From Streptomyces sp. XY006 (GTDB lineage Bacteria > Actinomycetota > Actinomycetes > Streptomycetales > Streptomycetaceae): a stretch of DNA of 64,000 nucleotides. The stretch is taken from assembly GCF_002237655.1 (NCBI RefSeq), contig NZ_NOKT01000001.1:248001-312000 (forward strand), read 5' to 3'. Made by a program: the position numbers and the translations under genes. Below, in pieces: positions 1 to 8,197 of this stretch; position 1 is the first letter of the stretch, and every line of letters starts with the position of its first letter. The notes below the pieces were generated by a model. The model made no database searches, was not told where the DNA came from, and saw only the letters and a list, made by a program, of their open reading frames with translations.

Positions 1-339
1 GGTCGGCTCCTCGGTGAACTCGACGCCCTTGCCGCGCAGCGCCTCATACGTCTTGCGGCAATCATCAGTACTGAAGATCAGGTGGCCACCCATGGCTCCC
101 TTCGTCAGCAGGTCGCGGACCTGCTGCGCGGTTTCCGTGGACAGGCGCGGCGGGCCCGGCCGCTCGAGGAGGATCTGACGCTCGGGCTGGTGCGGGATGC
201 TGACGGTAAGCCAGCGCATGAAGCCCAGATCGGCGTCAGCGGCGACCTCCAGCCCGAGCTTGCCGACGTAGAAGTCGAGTGCCTCGTCCTGGTCGAGGAC
301 GTAGATCTGCGAGTGCGTGATGGCCGTGAACATGTCCAT
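1..339 (-). CDS. VOC (glyoxalase/bleomycin-resistance fold) protein, 3' end outside window
   Basis: The gene is read leftward and its C-terminus lies beyond base 1; 113 codons are visible. The start is taken at the ATG complementary to 337-339 (MDMFTAITHSQIYV); a second ATG two codons later is possible. The opening beta-strand, the segment DEALDFYVGKLGLEV and the later ILLERPGP and GHLIFSTDDC are the usual layout of a single VOC module of the short actinobacterial type. Family members bind a metal ion or small ligands, and the substrate cannot be predicted from sequence. It starts 42 bases downstream of the AraC-type gene on the same strand, so the two are probably co-transcribed, a common arrangement in which the regulator gene leads. 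The family call is firm; the function is unknown. Confidence 0.8.
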   Translation of the reverse strand, partial: MDMFTAITHSQIYVLDQDEALDFYVGKLGLEVAADADLGFMRWLTVSIPHQPERQILLERPGPPRLSTETAQQVRDLLTKGAMGGHLIFSTDDCRKTYEALRGKGVEFTEEPT

Positions 340-381
340 CACGCTACGGGCAGCTGCCTGGCAATACTTATCCAGAACTGC

Positions 382-789
382 TCAGCCGGCCGTCGGTCGG
401 ATCGCTGGCCGCATCCAGGCCATGGTGAAGCATGTGGGCACGTCGGCAGCGACCGCATGCTTGCGGTAGTCCCTTGGGCATTGGCCCACTATGCCGCGGA
501 ATGTGCGGCTGAAGGTGCCGGTGCTGCTGAAGCCGACCTCGAAGCAGATTTCTGTGACGCTGTGGTCGCTCTCGCGCAGCAGGAACATCGCCCGTTCGAC
601 ACGACGGCGCTGCAGGTAGCGGTGCGGCGTCTCGCCGAAGGTGGCGCGGAAGGTACGTGCGAAGTGGGCCGGTGACACGTGGGCGATCCGGGCCAGCGCA
701 GGCACGTCGAGTGGTTGTGCGTAGCAGCGGTCCATCAGGTCCCGGGCGCGGAGCATTCGGCGATTGGTGTCCAGGGCGGCATGTTGCAC
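382..789 (-). CDS. AraC-family transcriptional regulator (DNA-binding domain only)
   Basis: This 135-residue protein is almost entirely an AraC/XylS double helix-turn-helix domain. The first HTH is around residues 25-50 (PLDVPALARIAHVSPAHFAR) and the second around residues 72-95, followed by the signature GFSSTGTFSRTFR and GQCPRDYR. There is no effector-binding domain, so it belongs to the short stand-alone class rather than the roughly 280-residue sugar-responsive class. It lies just upstream of, and probably in one transcript with, the VOC gene, which it may control. The start used is the ATG at 787-789; no strong Shine-Dalgarno is visible, and an internal ATG at residue 12 is possible. Confidence 0.85.
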   Translation of the reverse strand: MQHAALDTNRRMLRARDLMDRCYAQPLDVPALARIAHVSPAHFARTFRATFGETPHRYLQRRRVERAMFLLRESDHSVTEICFEVGFSSTGTFSRTFRGIVGQCPRDYRKHAVAADVPTCFTMAWMRPAIRPTAG

Positions 790-1659
790 CGTGTCATGAC
801 AGCACGGGGTCTGGCGGGCCGGCGAGATGTCGGCCGGACAGATGCACAGGGCGTGGCTGTTGCTTGGGACCGGTTCAGCGGGGGCGGTATGGCGGGCAGC
901 GGAGACGGCCTGTCGGGGAGTGGCGCCGGCAGGGCAGTGAGATCAGGAGGCCGCGTTTGCCGCCGAGCGGTCCGATCGCGGCCCATGTTGAGTGACGTCC
1001 GCTCCTGGTGATGGCCAGGACGTAGGTGCCGTCTTCACCTCGATGCGCGACGGCGCCACCGGAACTAGGTCGGCCTTCTGATGACGGAGATGCGCAAGGA
1101 CGGCGATCTCCCGATCGCTGGCCCCCGCTTACGCAAGCCGGGCGTTGGCCCCGTCTCCCTGGCCGGCATCGCCATTCGGGCCGACGCCGGCCCGCTGTGC
1201 GCGGCGCGCCCCTACCTGACTCGTTGCGTTGTGCCGACGCCGGTCTGGTGGGTTCGGGTGACACCTGCGATAACCAGGTCGCTTCGGGTGCGTCTAAGGC
1301 TCTTCGTGGCCGTCTGCACGAGTCGACTCGGGTGTGGCTGCTTCCAAAACAATGCGAGGCCGCTCGGTGGTAGCCGAGGGGGTCGCCTCACTGGTGCCCT
1401 GGCAGGGCAGCGTCCCTGCGCCGCGCTCCGGCAGTGGGGAGGGATGTCAGATCGCTCGACGTCGGTGTCGTTGTACGGCGAGAACGACACCGAAGAGGCC
1501 GCTACCCAGGCTGGTGTGCATGTCAATCTCGGCCAACGGCGGGCGCGATCGCGTCATCTGTGGCGTGTCGCCGACGCGTCTGATCACCGGACCGATAGAC
1601 CTCCTCTCGACCATATGTTCGGATCGCTGACTCGATCCGCAGAAGCTCGGGGGTTTCCA
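790..1659. other. 870-base region without a supportable gene
   Basis: Open frames exist on both strands (for example 875-1264 minus and a plus-strand extension of the nuclease frame from 1081), but their translations are Arg/Pro/Ser-rich and show no domain. Two structures are visible: a perfect 15-base palindrome at 1395-1409 (TGCCCTG-G-CAGGGCA) and the hairpin at 1462-1493 listed separately. The region probably holds the promoters of the AraC gene and of the nuclease gene, and perhaps decayed coding sequence. Confidence 0.5.
1462..1493. repeat. Inverted repeat upstream of the nuclease gene
   Basis: Perfect 11-base arms (1462-1472, TCGGTGTCGTT; 1483-1493, AACGACACCGA) are separated by a 10-base loop, about 170 bases before the nuclease start. 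It could be an operator, an mRNA leader hairpin or a weak terminator; there is no T-run. Its role is inferred only from position. Confidence 0.55.
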
Positions 1660-3069
1660 ATGCACATACCGTGGTTCAGGCGCGCCGGCAGACAGGCACT
1701 CACCATGGGGACCGCGATCGCCCTGCTGTCGGCCGTGCCATCTATGGCACAGGCAGACGCGTCGGCTGATCTCGAGGTCGAGTCTTACGTTCTACCGATT
1801 GGCGCAGCGACGCCATCTCTACAAGAGTTGCAGAGCGGCGACGGTATGGAACGTCTGCGAGACGTTGCCCGTAAGGCGGAGCCGATGGCGCAGCTGCCGC
1901 ACGAGACGGTTGGTCCTGCGGCGTCGTACGCACGGCTGGCGACTCAGCCCTCTCGCACCACGCCTGTCGCATCGACCGCCTCGCCGACGCCCATGATCGC
2001 GGCTCCGGAACCGGCCCGCACCATGTCGCTCGACGAGTGCAAGAAGGGCCTCGGCACCACCAACAAGTTCTACTTCACGTCCCGGTTCGCGGCCTGCTCG
2101 GGCGCTTCGTTCGTGCAGACCTGGCTCGTCAACGGCAGGCCCTCCGGCGTGAGCATGTTCAACGTCCGGGTCGTAGGGACGATCGCCAAGAACAGTCGCA
2201 CGATCGGCTTCAAGTACTACTTCACCGAGATGGAGTCGCAGGGCACCACTGAGGCGCCTGCGATGAAGATCGGCACCAAGGGGAAGATCCCCAACAGCTG
2301 GCCGTCCACGGTCCGCTACACCCGGGGCGGCAACATGCCCGGAACGAAGACCTTCGCCGAACTCAAGGTGCTGCGCTCCTTCAATGAAACCGTCAACGCC
2401 AAGCCCGGACAGGGCAGTCAAGGCACAACGGATCTGATCGCAGCCGTCTACCAGCCGTCCATCACCATCACACCGCCACCCAACGCCCAGATCACCGGCG
2501 ACCTCAAGGGTGACCTGTTCTTCCTGCCTCCGCGCTGGGACGCCGCCAAGTACCTGGCGAACTCCACCGGCGGCGGCAACCCCGACAAGAGAGGCGCAGC
2601 CTCCTTCGCCTACATCGGGATGCTGAACTACAGCACGAAGGACGGCGCCGAGGAGCGAGCTGCGGCACAGCACATCAAGACGGCGTTCACGAAGCCACAG
2701 GACACCAAGCCGTACATGTCGGCGAAAAAGGTGCCAGGTCAGACGCCCGACCAGCCGCTGCATCGAACAGTCAACAAGGCACGCAAGGAAGACAACCGCA
2801 AGGCAGCGGTGAAGCAGTGCAAGCGGTACTGGGGCGCCAACTACACGCACGGCGGCACGCGCGAGTGCGACGAGTACCCCTTCGCCACCACCTATGAGGG
2901 CGCAGCGGAGCACGACCACGACCCGGACGCGAAGAAGTTCAACTTCTCCGTGAAGCCGATCGCGAAGGAAGACAACGGTGCGGGCGGCAGCCTGCTGCTG
3001 AGTTTCTACGCCAAGAACCGGATCATCGACGGAATGGAAGACGGCTTCATCGTGAAGATCGTCTCCTGA
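1660..3069 (+). CDS. Secreted NucA/NucB-type deoxyribonuclease
   Basis: The protein is 469 residues long. The ATG at 1660 is chosen because it opens a clear signal peptide: basic MHIPWFRRAGRQ, a hydrophobic core (LTMGTAIALLSAVPS) and a likely cut after MAQADA. The in-frame sequence further upstream is not protein-like. The middle of the protein is a beta-rich region of unknown fold. The C-terminal 90 residues carry the NucA/NucB signature, with E402-C-D-E405-Y-P-F-A-T-T followed by EGAAEHDHD. Bacillus NucA/NucB are Mg/Mn-dependent extracellular DNases with the same acidic motif. Residues 20-200 exceed the small Bacillus enzymes, so this is a longer form with an extra N-terminal domain. It ends against a Nin-like gene on the other strand with one shared terminator. 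It probably degrades extracellular DNA for nutrition or competition. Confidence 0.8.
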   Translation: MHIPWFRRAGRQALTMGTAIALLSAVPSMAQADASADLEVESYVLPIGAATPSLQELQSGDGMERLRDVARKAEPMAQLPHETVGPAASYARLATQPSRTTPVASTASPTPMIAAPEPARTMSLDECKKGLGTTNKFYFTSRFAACSGASFVQTWLVNGRPSGVSMFNVRVVGTIAKNSRTIGFKYYFTEMESQGTTEAPAMKIGTKGKIPNSWPSTVRYTRGGNMPGTKTFAELKVLRSFNETVNAKPGQGSQGTTDLIAAVYQPSITITPPPNAQITGDLKGDLFFLPPRWDAAKYLANSTGGGNPDKRGAASFAYIGMLNYSTKDGAEERAAAQHIKTAFTKPQDTKPYMSAKKVPGQTPDQPLHRTVNKARKEDNRKAAVKQCKRYWGANYTHGGTRECDEYPFATTYEGAAEHDHDPDAKKFNFSVKPIAKEDNGAGGSLLLSFYAKNRIIDGMEDGFIVKIVS

Positions 3070-3076
3070 GTACTGA

Positions 3077-3110
3077 GGGCGGGAGCGCCACCCCGTTGGC
3101 GCTCCCGCCC
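3077..3110. terminator. Bidirectional terminator between nuclease and Nin-like gene
   Basis: Perfect 14-base GC-rich arms (3077-3090 and 3097-3110) flank a 6-base loop, directly between the convergent stop codons at 3069 and 3122. No U-tract is present, as is usual for Streptomyces hairpin terminators. Confidence 0.85.
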
Positions 3111-3121
3111 ACGGTCCGCGT

Positions 3122-3589
3122 TCAGGTCTTTGCGGGCCAGAACTGCACGAGGTACTTCTCCACGCCTTCGCCCGTACCTTCCTGTTCCGACAGTGCCGCA
3201 GCCTCCCTGCGCCCAGCGCAGCTAACCCGCACCCGCCACGAGCCCCCCGAATCGGCGAGCGTGATCACGTCATCGGCACGCCCCGAACCCATGGACCACA
3301 AGGCCACTTCGCCACTGGCCGACTCGAAGTCGGCCTCAGCCTGCTCATCCCACAGCGAAGCATCCTGCGCAGGCGGCTCGCCGTCCCACACCTCCACGCT
3401 GACCGCAGCGGTATGCGTGTGGCCGCCACTGTAGATGTCGAGACGCCCCGGGAAGGCGTTCAGGAACACGCCTTGCGCGAAGTCGTCGGGAAACGGCACG
3501 GGCAGATCACCGTCATCGGACTCTTGAAATCCGAAGCCGTGGTACTCCACGTCAGCATCAAGGTGTCGCCGCCGGACAATCTTGGCCAT
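3122..3589 (-). CDS. ComJ/Nin-like protein, candidate nuclease inhibitor
   Basis: This is a 155-residue acidic protein with no signal peptide. The start at 3589 is preferred over the upstream ATG at 3625 because AAGGGG lies 5 bases before it. The layout matches the Bacillus Nin (ComJ) inhibitor pattern: an early Y-H-G-F strand, PFPDDFAQGVFLN, a central SVEVWDG strand pair, then a strand with VALWSM and a terminal EKYLVQFWP. In Bacillus, Nin binds and blocks NucA, and its gene neighbours nucA. Here the partner is the NucA/NucB-type DNase at 1660-3069, arranged tail-to-tail. What I see is the pairing and the overall pattern; that it inhibits the nuclease is inference, and it may be only a hypothetical protein with a similar beta-rich shape. 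Confidence 0.5.
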   Translation of the reverse strand: MAKIVRRRHLDADVEYHGFGFQESDDGDLPVPFPDDFAQGVFLNAFPGRLDIYSGGHTHTAAVSVEVWDGEPPAQDASLWDEQAEADFESASGEVALWSMGSGRADDVITLADSGGSWRVRVSCAGRREAAALSEQEGTGEGVEKYLVQFWPAKT

Positions 3590-3734
3590 AACAGCCCCTT
3601 TGCGTGAAGAACGACTGGTCATCAACCGTGATCCTAGGGCGGCCCCTTCCAGAGCGCACTGGCATCACCTTCCAGGCCGGTGGGCAACCGTTCTGACCGC
3701 CACGGAGGGTGAGTTGAGGGTTGTGCAGTGGTCG

Positions 3735-4121
3735 TCACGGACGGCTCTCCCGTGCTCTCTGGTAGGCAATGCGCGCGAACTCAGGCGCCAGGCCCTGCCC
3801 GGAGAGAGCGAGCGCGGCGCTGTCGTGGGTGCGAGCTGTGCTCAGGGCATTGATGCCACCCCCCCCGTTGAGGATGGCGGCGTGATCGAACGCGAGTCGT
3901 TCGGGGAGGCGGTCCAGGGGCCACCAGCGGCCCCTGCGGGCATCATCCCCGACGACGATCGCGGTGCCGACGGGGACTACGACCATGTACGCGACGGTGA
4001 TGTACCGGCCGCGCGGGTCGCGGTCGGGGGCGTCCCAGGCGCCGATGGGGCGCAGGCTGTCGGTGGTGACGTGGACGTCGGTCTCCTCAGCGAGTTCTCG
4101 CGCCGCGGCCGCGAGGCTCAC
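3735..4121 (-). pseudogene. Nudix hydrolase, N-terminally truncated
   Basis: The visible 128 residues begin inside the Nudix box: SLAAAARELAEETDV matches the second half of GX5EX7REUXEEXGU, keeping R-E-x-x-E-E but with D in place of the last G. The first half, including the N-terminal strands and the G and first E, should lie upstream. The same frame can be read back to a TAG at 4173 but gives only about 17 residues (HPLVAAQAGACLRKV) in which the conserved E is K. The rest of the fold (ARRGRWWPLDRLPERLAFDH) is intact. It is most likely a decayed or 5'-deleted Nudix gene fused to the end of its upstream neighbour's stop. Activity is doubtful. Confidence 0.65.
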
Positions 4122-4172
4122 TTTGCGCAGGCAGGCGCCAGCTTGCGCAGCGACCAGCGGGTGAACGGCTGG

Positions 4173-4805
4173 CTACTTGACCAGCCGGAAGGCCGGGTGC
4201 CCAACCCAGGCCCGCAGGAACTCCGCCGATCCCAGCGCCATCCAGTCGTCGCCCGCGATCCCCGACACCCCCGGAAGGCCGGCGACGACCGACGCCTGTC
4301 CATCCAGCGGCTCGACATTGGCCACGCCCCCGATGACGTCCATGACAGCGGCGGTCAGCAGGGCCGTGGTCACGTGGTCGATCTCGCGATTGCAGCCGGC
4401 GCTGACATTGACGGCATGGGTCGGTCTGAAGCCGAGGATGGCCTCCACCACGGGCTCGTCCGCGTGCTCAGCCTCGAAGGTGCTCTCGTCGCCGACGCCC
4501 GGCCCCATCAAGTGGACCAGGAAGGGCCGATGCCAGTCCTCGCGCTGCGGATTGAATCCCACCAGGGCTGTGAGCTCCTCGTCCGCGGAGGTGTTGCCGA
4601 CGAGTGGCAGCGGGAACGGCTTTCGCCAGTCCTTCTCTCGCCTGTCCTCGACGCCCAGTCGCTCTGCGGGCACGTTGACGTCGAAGAAACCGGGCCGCTT
4701 CTCGTCGAAGTGAGAGGAGAGCCCCACCATCAACGCGCGGAACTCCCGCAGCGCAGCCGGGGAGAGCGGCTCCGCCAACTCGATCACCAACGTCGGACCA
4801 GACAT
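4173..4805 (-). CDS. Conserved actinobacterial protein (DUF6368-like)
   Basis: The 210-residue cytoplasmic protein begins MSGPTLVIELAEPLS (ATG at 4803-4805). An upstream in-frame ATG at 4856 would add a charged, poorly conserved leader and is not preferred. The phrases SSHFDEKRPGFFDVNVPAERLG, GFRPTHAVNVSAGCNREIDH and FLRAWVGHPAFRLVK resemble a Streptomyces hypothetical family I associate with DUF6368; this recall is not certain. No signal peptide, membrane segment or catalytic motif is seen. It may be an immunity-type protein, as such small families often sit beside toxins, but nothing here proves that. Confidence 0.6.
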   Translation of the reverse strand: MSGPTLVIELAEPLSPAALREFRALMVGLSSHFDEKRPGFFDVNVPAERLGVEDRREKDWRKPFPLPLVGNTSADEELTALVGFNPQREDWHRPFLVHLMGPGVGDESTFEAEHADEPVVEAILGFRPTHAVNVSAGCNREIDHVTTALLTAAVMDVIGGVANVEPLDGQASVVAGLPGVSGIAGDDWMALGSAEFLRAWVGHPAFRLVK

Positions 4806-4974
4806 GCTGGGAGCCTGGTTCGATCGGCTCCGCGACCGCTCGCATTGTTCCCACACCGAGTCCAGCCGGTCCGAGCACCGACGCCGCCAACCCGGCGCAA
4901 TCTGACCAGCCCATCAAAGAGACACGTCCTAGCGTGCTCGGCCCCCCGGCCCCGGTCGGCGCTCCAGCCGCCGG

Positions 4975-5412
4975 TCAGCCCTTCTTCAGTGCCTCGGCGA
5001 GCATCACCAGGATGCCGCTGGGGCCGCGGAGGTACGTCAGCCTGTAGAGGTCCTGATAGGTGGCCACACCGCGCAGCGGACGGCAGCCGTGCCGCGCGGC
5101 CGTTTCGAGGGCCGCGTCGAGATCGTCGACCTGGAAGGCGACGCGGTGCATGCCGATCTCATGGGGACGCGTGGGCTCCGACTCGATCGCCTCGGGGTGG
5201 ATGTACTCGAACAGTTCCAGGCGGCCCTGACCGTCCGGCGTCTGGAGCATCGCGATCTTGGCGTGATTGCCGTCGAGGCCGACGGCGATGTCGGTCCACT
5301 CGCCGCTGACCGTGTCACGGCCGATGACCGTGAGGCCGAGATCGGTGAAGAAGGAGATCGCCGCTTCGAGGTCACGCACCGCGATGCCGACGTTCTCGAG
5401 TCTGATGGCCAT
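4975..5412 (-). CDS. VOC-family protein (glyoxalase-like)
   Basis: The protein is 145 residues, starting MAIRLENVGIAVRDLEAAI; an ATG three codons earlier (5421) is equally possible since neither has a good ribosome-binding site. Two beta-alpha-beta-beta-beta modules are visible: residues 1-70 (FFTDLGLTVIG, LELFEYIHP) and 85-140 (GMHRVAFQVDDLDAALETA, YLRGPSGILVMLAEAL). The metal-site pattern is H/Q-E-H-E-like: GMHR and the final MLAE are in the right places, as in methylmalonyl-CoA epimerase or glyoxalase I relatives. Substrate unknown. It stands alone between divergent or unrelated genes. Confidence 0.8.
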   Translation of the reverse strand: MAIRLENVGIAVRDLEAAISFFTDLGLTVIGRDTVSGEWTDIAVGLDGNHAKIAMLQTPDGQGRLELFEYIHPEAIESEPTRPHEIGMHRVAFQVDDLDAALETAARHGCRPLRGVATYQDLYRLTYLRGPSGILVMLAEALKKG

Positions 5413-5486
5413 GCGCCGCATGCTACCGAGCCAGGTCGGTGCGCATGGCGATCCGAGGCGGTGACGGGGCCGACTAGGGACGGCCG

Positions 5487-5948
5487 TCAGCGCAGCCACT
5501 GCCCGTCGCGCATGACGACTCTTCCCCGCAGTTCCGGCTCGCCGCGCCACGCCCGCACGACCCGGGGAACCACGCGCAGATAGACGAAGGAACCCTCTTC
5601 CGCGCGTGGATCCCACCCGAATCTGCCGGCGAAGGCCTCCGCCGCGTCCGCGGGCACCTCCCGGTCGGGGAAGCACTCCGCCTCGCCCTGGAGGAGCACC
5701 ACGTCGAAGGAGTCGGGCAGTGCCAGACGCACACGCGGCTCCGCGCGCACGTTCCGCGCGGTCGCGGACGCGGCGCCGGTGCACATCCACACGGCTCGCC
5801 CGTCCCACATGAACCACAGCGGCACCTGGTGCGGCCCGTGATCGGGGTGGGCCGTCGACACCCACATGTCCCGCTCGGCGGCGAGCCGCTCCAGTACGTC
5901 GCGCGTACGTTCCGCCGTCGGGCGAGGGACGATTCCCGTGCTCTCCAT
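5487..5948 (-). CDS. Pyridoxamine 5'-phosphate oxidase-like (PPOX/F420-binding split-barrel) protein
   Basis: The protein is 153 residues with the split beta-barrel pattern: WVSTAHPDHGPHQVPLWFMWDG (strands 1-3), WMCTGAASATARNVRAEPRVRLAL, and a long C-terminal strand pair ending GRVVMRDGQWLR. Relatives use FMN, haem or, in actinobacteria, coenzyme F420; the K/R-rich T-A-R-N-V segment is the expected phosphate-contact loop. The reaction is unknown. The start is the ATG at 5946-5948 (MESTGIVPRPTAE). No operon partner is seen: the next gene on this strand is the VOC gene 74 bases away, so co-transcription is possible. Confidence 0.8.
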   Translation of the reverse strand: MESTGIVPRPTAERTRDVLERLAAERDMWVSTAHPDHGPHQVPLWFMWDGRAVWMCTGAASATARNVRAEPRVRLALPDSFDVVLLQGEAECFPDREVPADAAEAFAGRFGWDPRAEEGSFVYLRVVPRVVRAWRGEPELRGRVVMRDGQWLR

Positions 5949-6202
5949 GGGAATCGACCCTAGCCAGCGGGTGCGGAGCGCGCCTGCGGCGCAGGACCTA
6001 CATCGCGCGACCGAGGCGCCCCCCGACGGGCCCGTACGGGCGTCACCTGCATGTACCGCCAGGCGGGCTGTCCGGGGGCCCGCCCACTCGTCGTAGGCGG
6101 GAGGCCCCGTTGCATGGCCGAACGCGGCGAAACCGGGCCGGGTGGCGCCCGGGGCGGTGGTGTTGGAGACGGTGCGCGGACGATCATCGATAGGCTGCGG
6201 CG

Positions 6203-6736
6203 GTGCGCACGGTCGAGCTGTTGTTGGACGGGGAGGCGGAGCGAGCCGTGCGGGAGGCGTGGCGGCGGCTCGCGGACGCGGGGCTGCCCAGTCAGGCCCG
6301 CCACCGCTCACCGACCAACAGCCCGCACCTCACCCTGGCCGCCTGCCCGGAGCTGACCGCCCCGATCCGCTGGGAGCTCGCCGAGGTGGCCGCCGGTCTG
6401 CCCCTGCCGGTGCGGTGCACCGGCGTGGTCCGCTTCGAGCGGCCCACCTCCGTGCTCGCCTGGGCGCTGGACCCGGACTCCGCACTGGCCGGGCTGCACC
6501 GCCGGGTGTGGGAGGCGGTGGCCTCCGACAGCCCGCCCGAGACCCTCAACCCCTTCCACGCACCCGGACGTTGGACCCCGCACATCACCCTGGGCCGGAC
6601 CCGGCGGGCCGGCGCCTTCGCGGACCGGCGGGTCCCCGACCTGCTGCCCGCGCCGCCGCTGTCGATGCACCTCACCACCCTGCGCAGCTACGACACCGTG
6701 ACCGGCGCCCTCGAGGTGCTGCGGCCCCGCCCCTGA
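6203..6736 (+). CDS. 2'-5' RNA ligase / 2H phosphoesterase superfamily protein
   Basis: The 177-residue protein has both HxTx motifs of the 2H family, HLTLA near residue 48 and HITLG near residue 127, spaced as in LigT/ThpR-type enzymes. These two histidines act on 2',3'-cyclic or 2',5'-linked phosphates in RNA or nucleotides. The start is a GTG at 6203 (first residues RTVELLLDGEAE). It precedes the GAF-SpoIIE phosphatase gene by 99 bases on the same strand. No RNA-repair partner such as RtcB is nearby. The family is secure; the substrate is not known. Confidence 0.85.
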   Translation: MRTVELLLDGEAERAVREAWRRLADAGLPSQARHRSPTNSPHLTLAACPELTAPIRWELAEVAAGLPLPVRCTGVVRFERPTSVLAWALDPDSALAGLHRRVWEAVASDSPPETLNPFHAPGRWTPHITLGRTRRAGAFADRRVPDLLPAPPLSMHLTTLRSYDTVTGALEVLRPRP

Positions 6737-6835
6737 GCCCGGCCCCTCCCACCGCCCTGACCAGGCGACCCGGGCAGATGAGGTGATGTCGCGGAAACTC
6801 GGGGAAAAAGGTCCGGAAGTCGACGGGAGGTTGTC

Positions 6836-8026
6836 GTGGAGCGTGGAGACCTGGAGCTGGGCCATGTGCTGGCCGCCGCGGAGGCGGCGCCGCCCGGGGA
6901 GTCCGTGAACGTCGTCGCACGCGATCTGCAGAAGCGCTTCGGCGCGACGGGCGTCTCCTTCCTGTTCGCCGATCTCATCGGCCAGCGGCTGGTACGGCTC
7001 CCCGCGGCCGGCGGCGAGGCACCGGACCACGCCGGGCCGCTCGACCTGCGGGGCAGCGTCTACGACAGCGTGCTCCAGAGCCAGCGACAGCACGTGGAAT
7101 CCGACGGCCAGGGCGGACTGCGCGTCATCACACCGGTCACCAACCGCGGCGACTGCATCGGCCTGCTGGAGGCGACCCTGCAGTCCGCCGACGACACCGT
7201 GCTCCGACAGGTCCGCGACGCGGCGCACGCGCTGGCGTACATCATCGTCACGGACCGCCGCTTCACCGACCTGTACCACCTGGGACGGCGCACCACCGAG
7301 ACCAGCCTGGCCGCGGAGATCCAGCACCAGCTGCTTCCCTCGGCGTCCTGCTGCGAGGCGCCCCAGTTCACCCTCGCCGCCGGGCTGGTCCCGGCCGACG
7401 ACATCGGGGGCGACACCTACGACTACACCCTCGACCACGACACCCTGCATCTGTCCGTCACCGACGCCATGGGCCACGACACGAACTCCGCTCTGCTGGC
7501 GACGTTGCTGGTCAGCGCGTTGCGGCGGGCACGCCGCAGTGGCTGCGACGCGCTGAAGCAGGCGCACCACGCCCATCAGGCCCTGCTGAGCCACAGCCGT
7601 GGTCTGGCCACCGGGCAGCTGCTCTGCGTCGACCTCGGCACGGGCCTGTGCGAACTGGTCAACGCCGGCCATCCCTGGCCCCTGCGGCTGCGCGACGGTG
7701 TCGTGGAGGAGGTCAGACTCGCGGTCAACCTGCCGTTCGGCGTGGCGGCACCCACTCCCTACCGCGTACAGGAACTCCAGCTGCGCCCGGGCGACCGGCT
7801 GATCCTGCTCACCGACGGAATGCAGGACCGCGGTGCCGCGGCCGTCGACCTCGCCTCTCTCGTGCACGACACCCGCGCGCAGCATCCGCGTGAGGCCGTC
7901 CGGAGCCTGACGGCGGCGGTGCTCGCCGCGTGCCACGGCAACCTCAGGGACGATGCCACGGTGCTGATCCTGGACTGGCACGGCAGCCCCGTCGGACCGG
8001 CGGAGACCGGGCCGAGCCCGCAGTAG
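6836..8026 (+). CDS. GAF-domain PP2C/SpoIIE-type serine phosphatase
   Basis: The protein is 396 residues, from a GTG at 6836 preceded by GGGAGG. Residues 10-140 look like a GAF sensor (VARDLQKRFGATGVSFLFADLI, RGDCIGLLEAT). Residues 165-385 form a SpoIIE/RsbU-type PP2C phosphatase: EIQHQLLPS, GGDTYDYTLDHDTLHLSVTDAMGHDTNSAL (metal-binding Asp residues), LVNAGHPWPLRLRDG, LILLTDGMQDR and the closing DDATVLILDW. Such enzymes dephosphorylate anti-anti-sigma (STAS) proteins and so release sigma factors of the SigB type in response to signals sensed by the GAF domain. No STAS or anti-sigma gene is adjacent, so the partner is encoded elsewhere. Streptomyces carry dozens of these. Confidence 0.9.
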   Translation: MERGDLELGHVLAAAEAAPPGESVNVVARDLQKRFGATGVSFLFADLIGQRLVRLPAAGGEAPDHAGPLDLRGSVYDSVLQSQRQHVESDGQGGLRVITPVTNRGDCIGLLEATLQSADDTVLRQVRDAAHALAYIIVTDRRFTDLYHLGRRTTETSLAAEIQHQLLPSASCCEAPQFTLAAGLVPADDIGGDTYDYTLDHDTLHLSVTDAMGHDTNSALLATLLVSALRRARRSGCDALKQAHHAHQALLSHSRGLATGQLLCVDLGTGLCELVNAGHPWPLRLRDGVVEEVRLAVNLPFGVAAPTPYRVQELQLRPGDRLILLTDGMQDRGAAAVDLASLVHDTRAQHPREAVRSLTAAVLAACHGNLRDDATVLILDWHGSPVGPAETGPSPQ

Positions 8027-8147
8027 CGGGCGAGGAAGTTGTCCGAACAGATTCCGCGGAGTCCGATCATTCGCGTCTTGGGTACACCCGCCTGTGTACG
8101 CGGCAGTGACGCAGCTCACATCGCGCTCCGGGAAGGATCGGAAGGTA

Positions 8148-8169
8148 GTTACCTGTTCGAACAAGTAAC
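8148..8169. promoter_or_regulatory. 22-base palindromic operator upstream of the OYE gene
   Basis: The site is GTTAC-N-TGTTCGAACA-N-GTAAC, palindromic except for one position pair, and ends 28 bases before the ATG of the OYE gene. A close relative of its core (TGTCCGAACA, one mismatch) lies at 8040-8049. The size and symmetry suit a MarR or TetR dimer; the MarR gene just downstream of the OYE gene is the obvious candidate binder. Confidence 0.7.
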
Positions 8170-8197
8170 ACTCTCCGTCCTACGAGAAGAGACGACG

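Noticed and set aside
1081..1659. Plus-strand frame continuous with the nuclease gene, allowing a 662-residue protein
   Set aside because: The added 193 residues are Arg/Pro-rich with no domain, while the ATG at 1660 begins a clear signal peptide.
4978..5865. Extended VOC frame of 296 residues on the minus strand
   Set aside because: The N-terminal 150 residues are Arg/Pro/Gly-rich and overlap the PPOX gene; the VOC domain starts at 5412.
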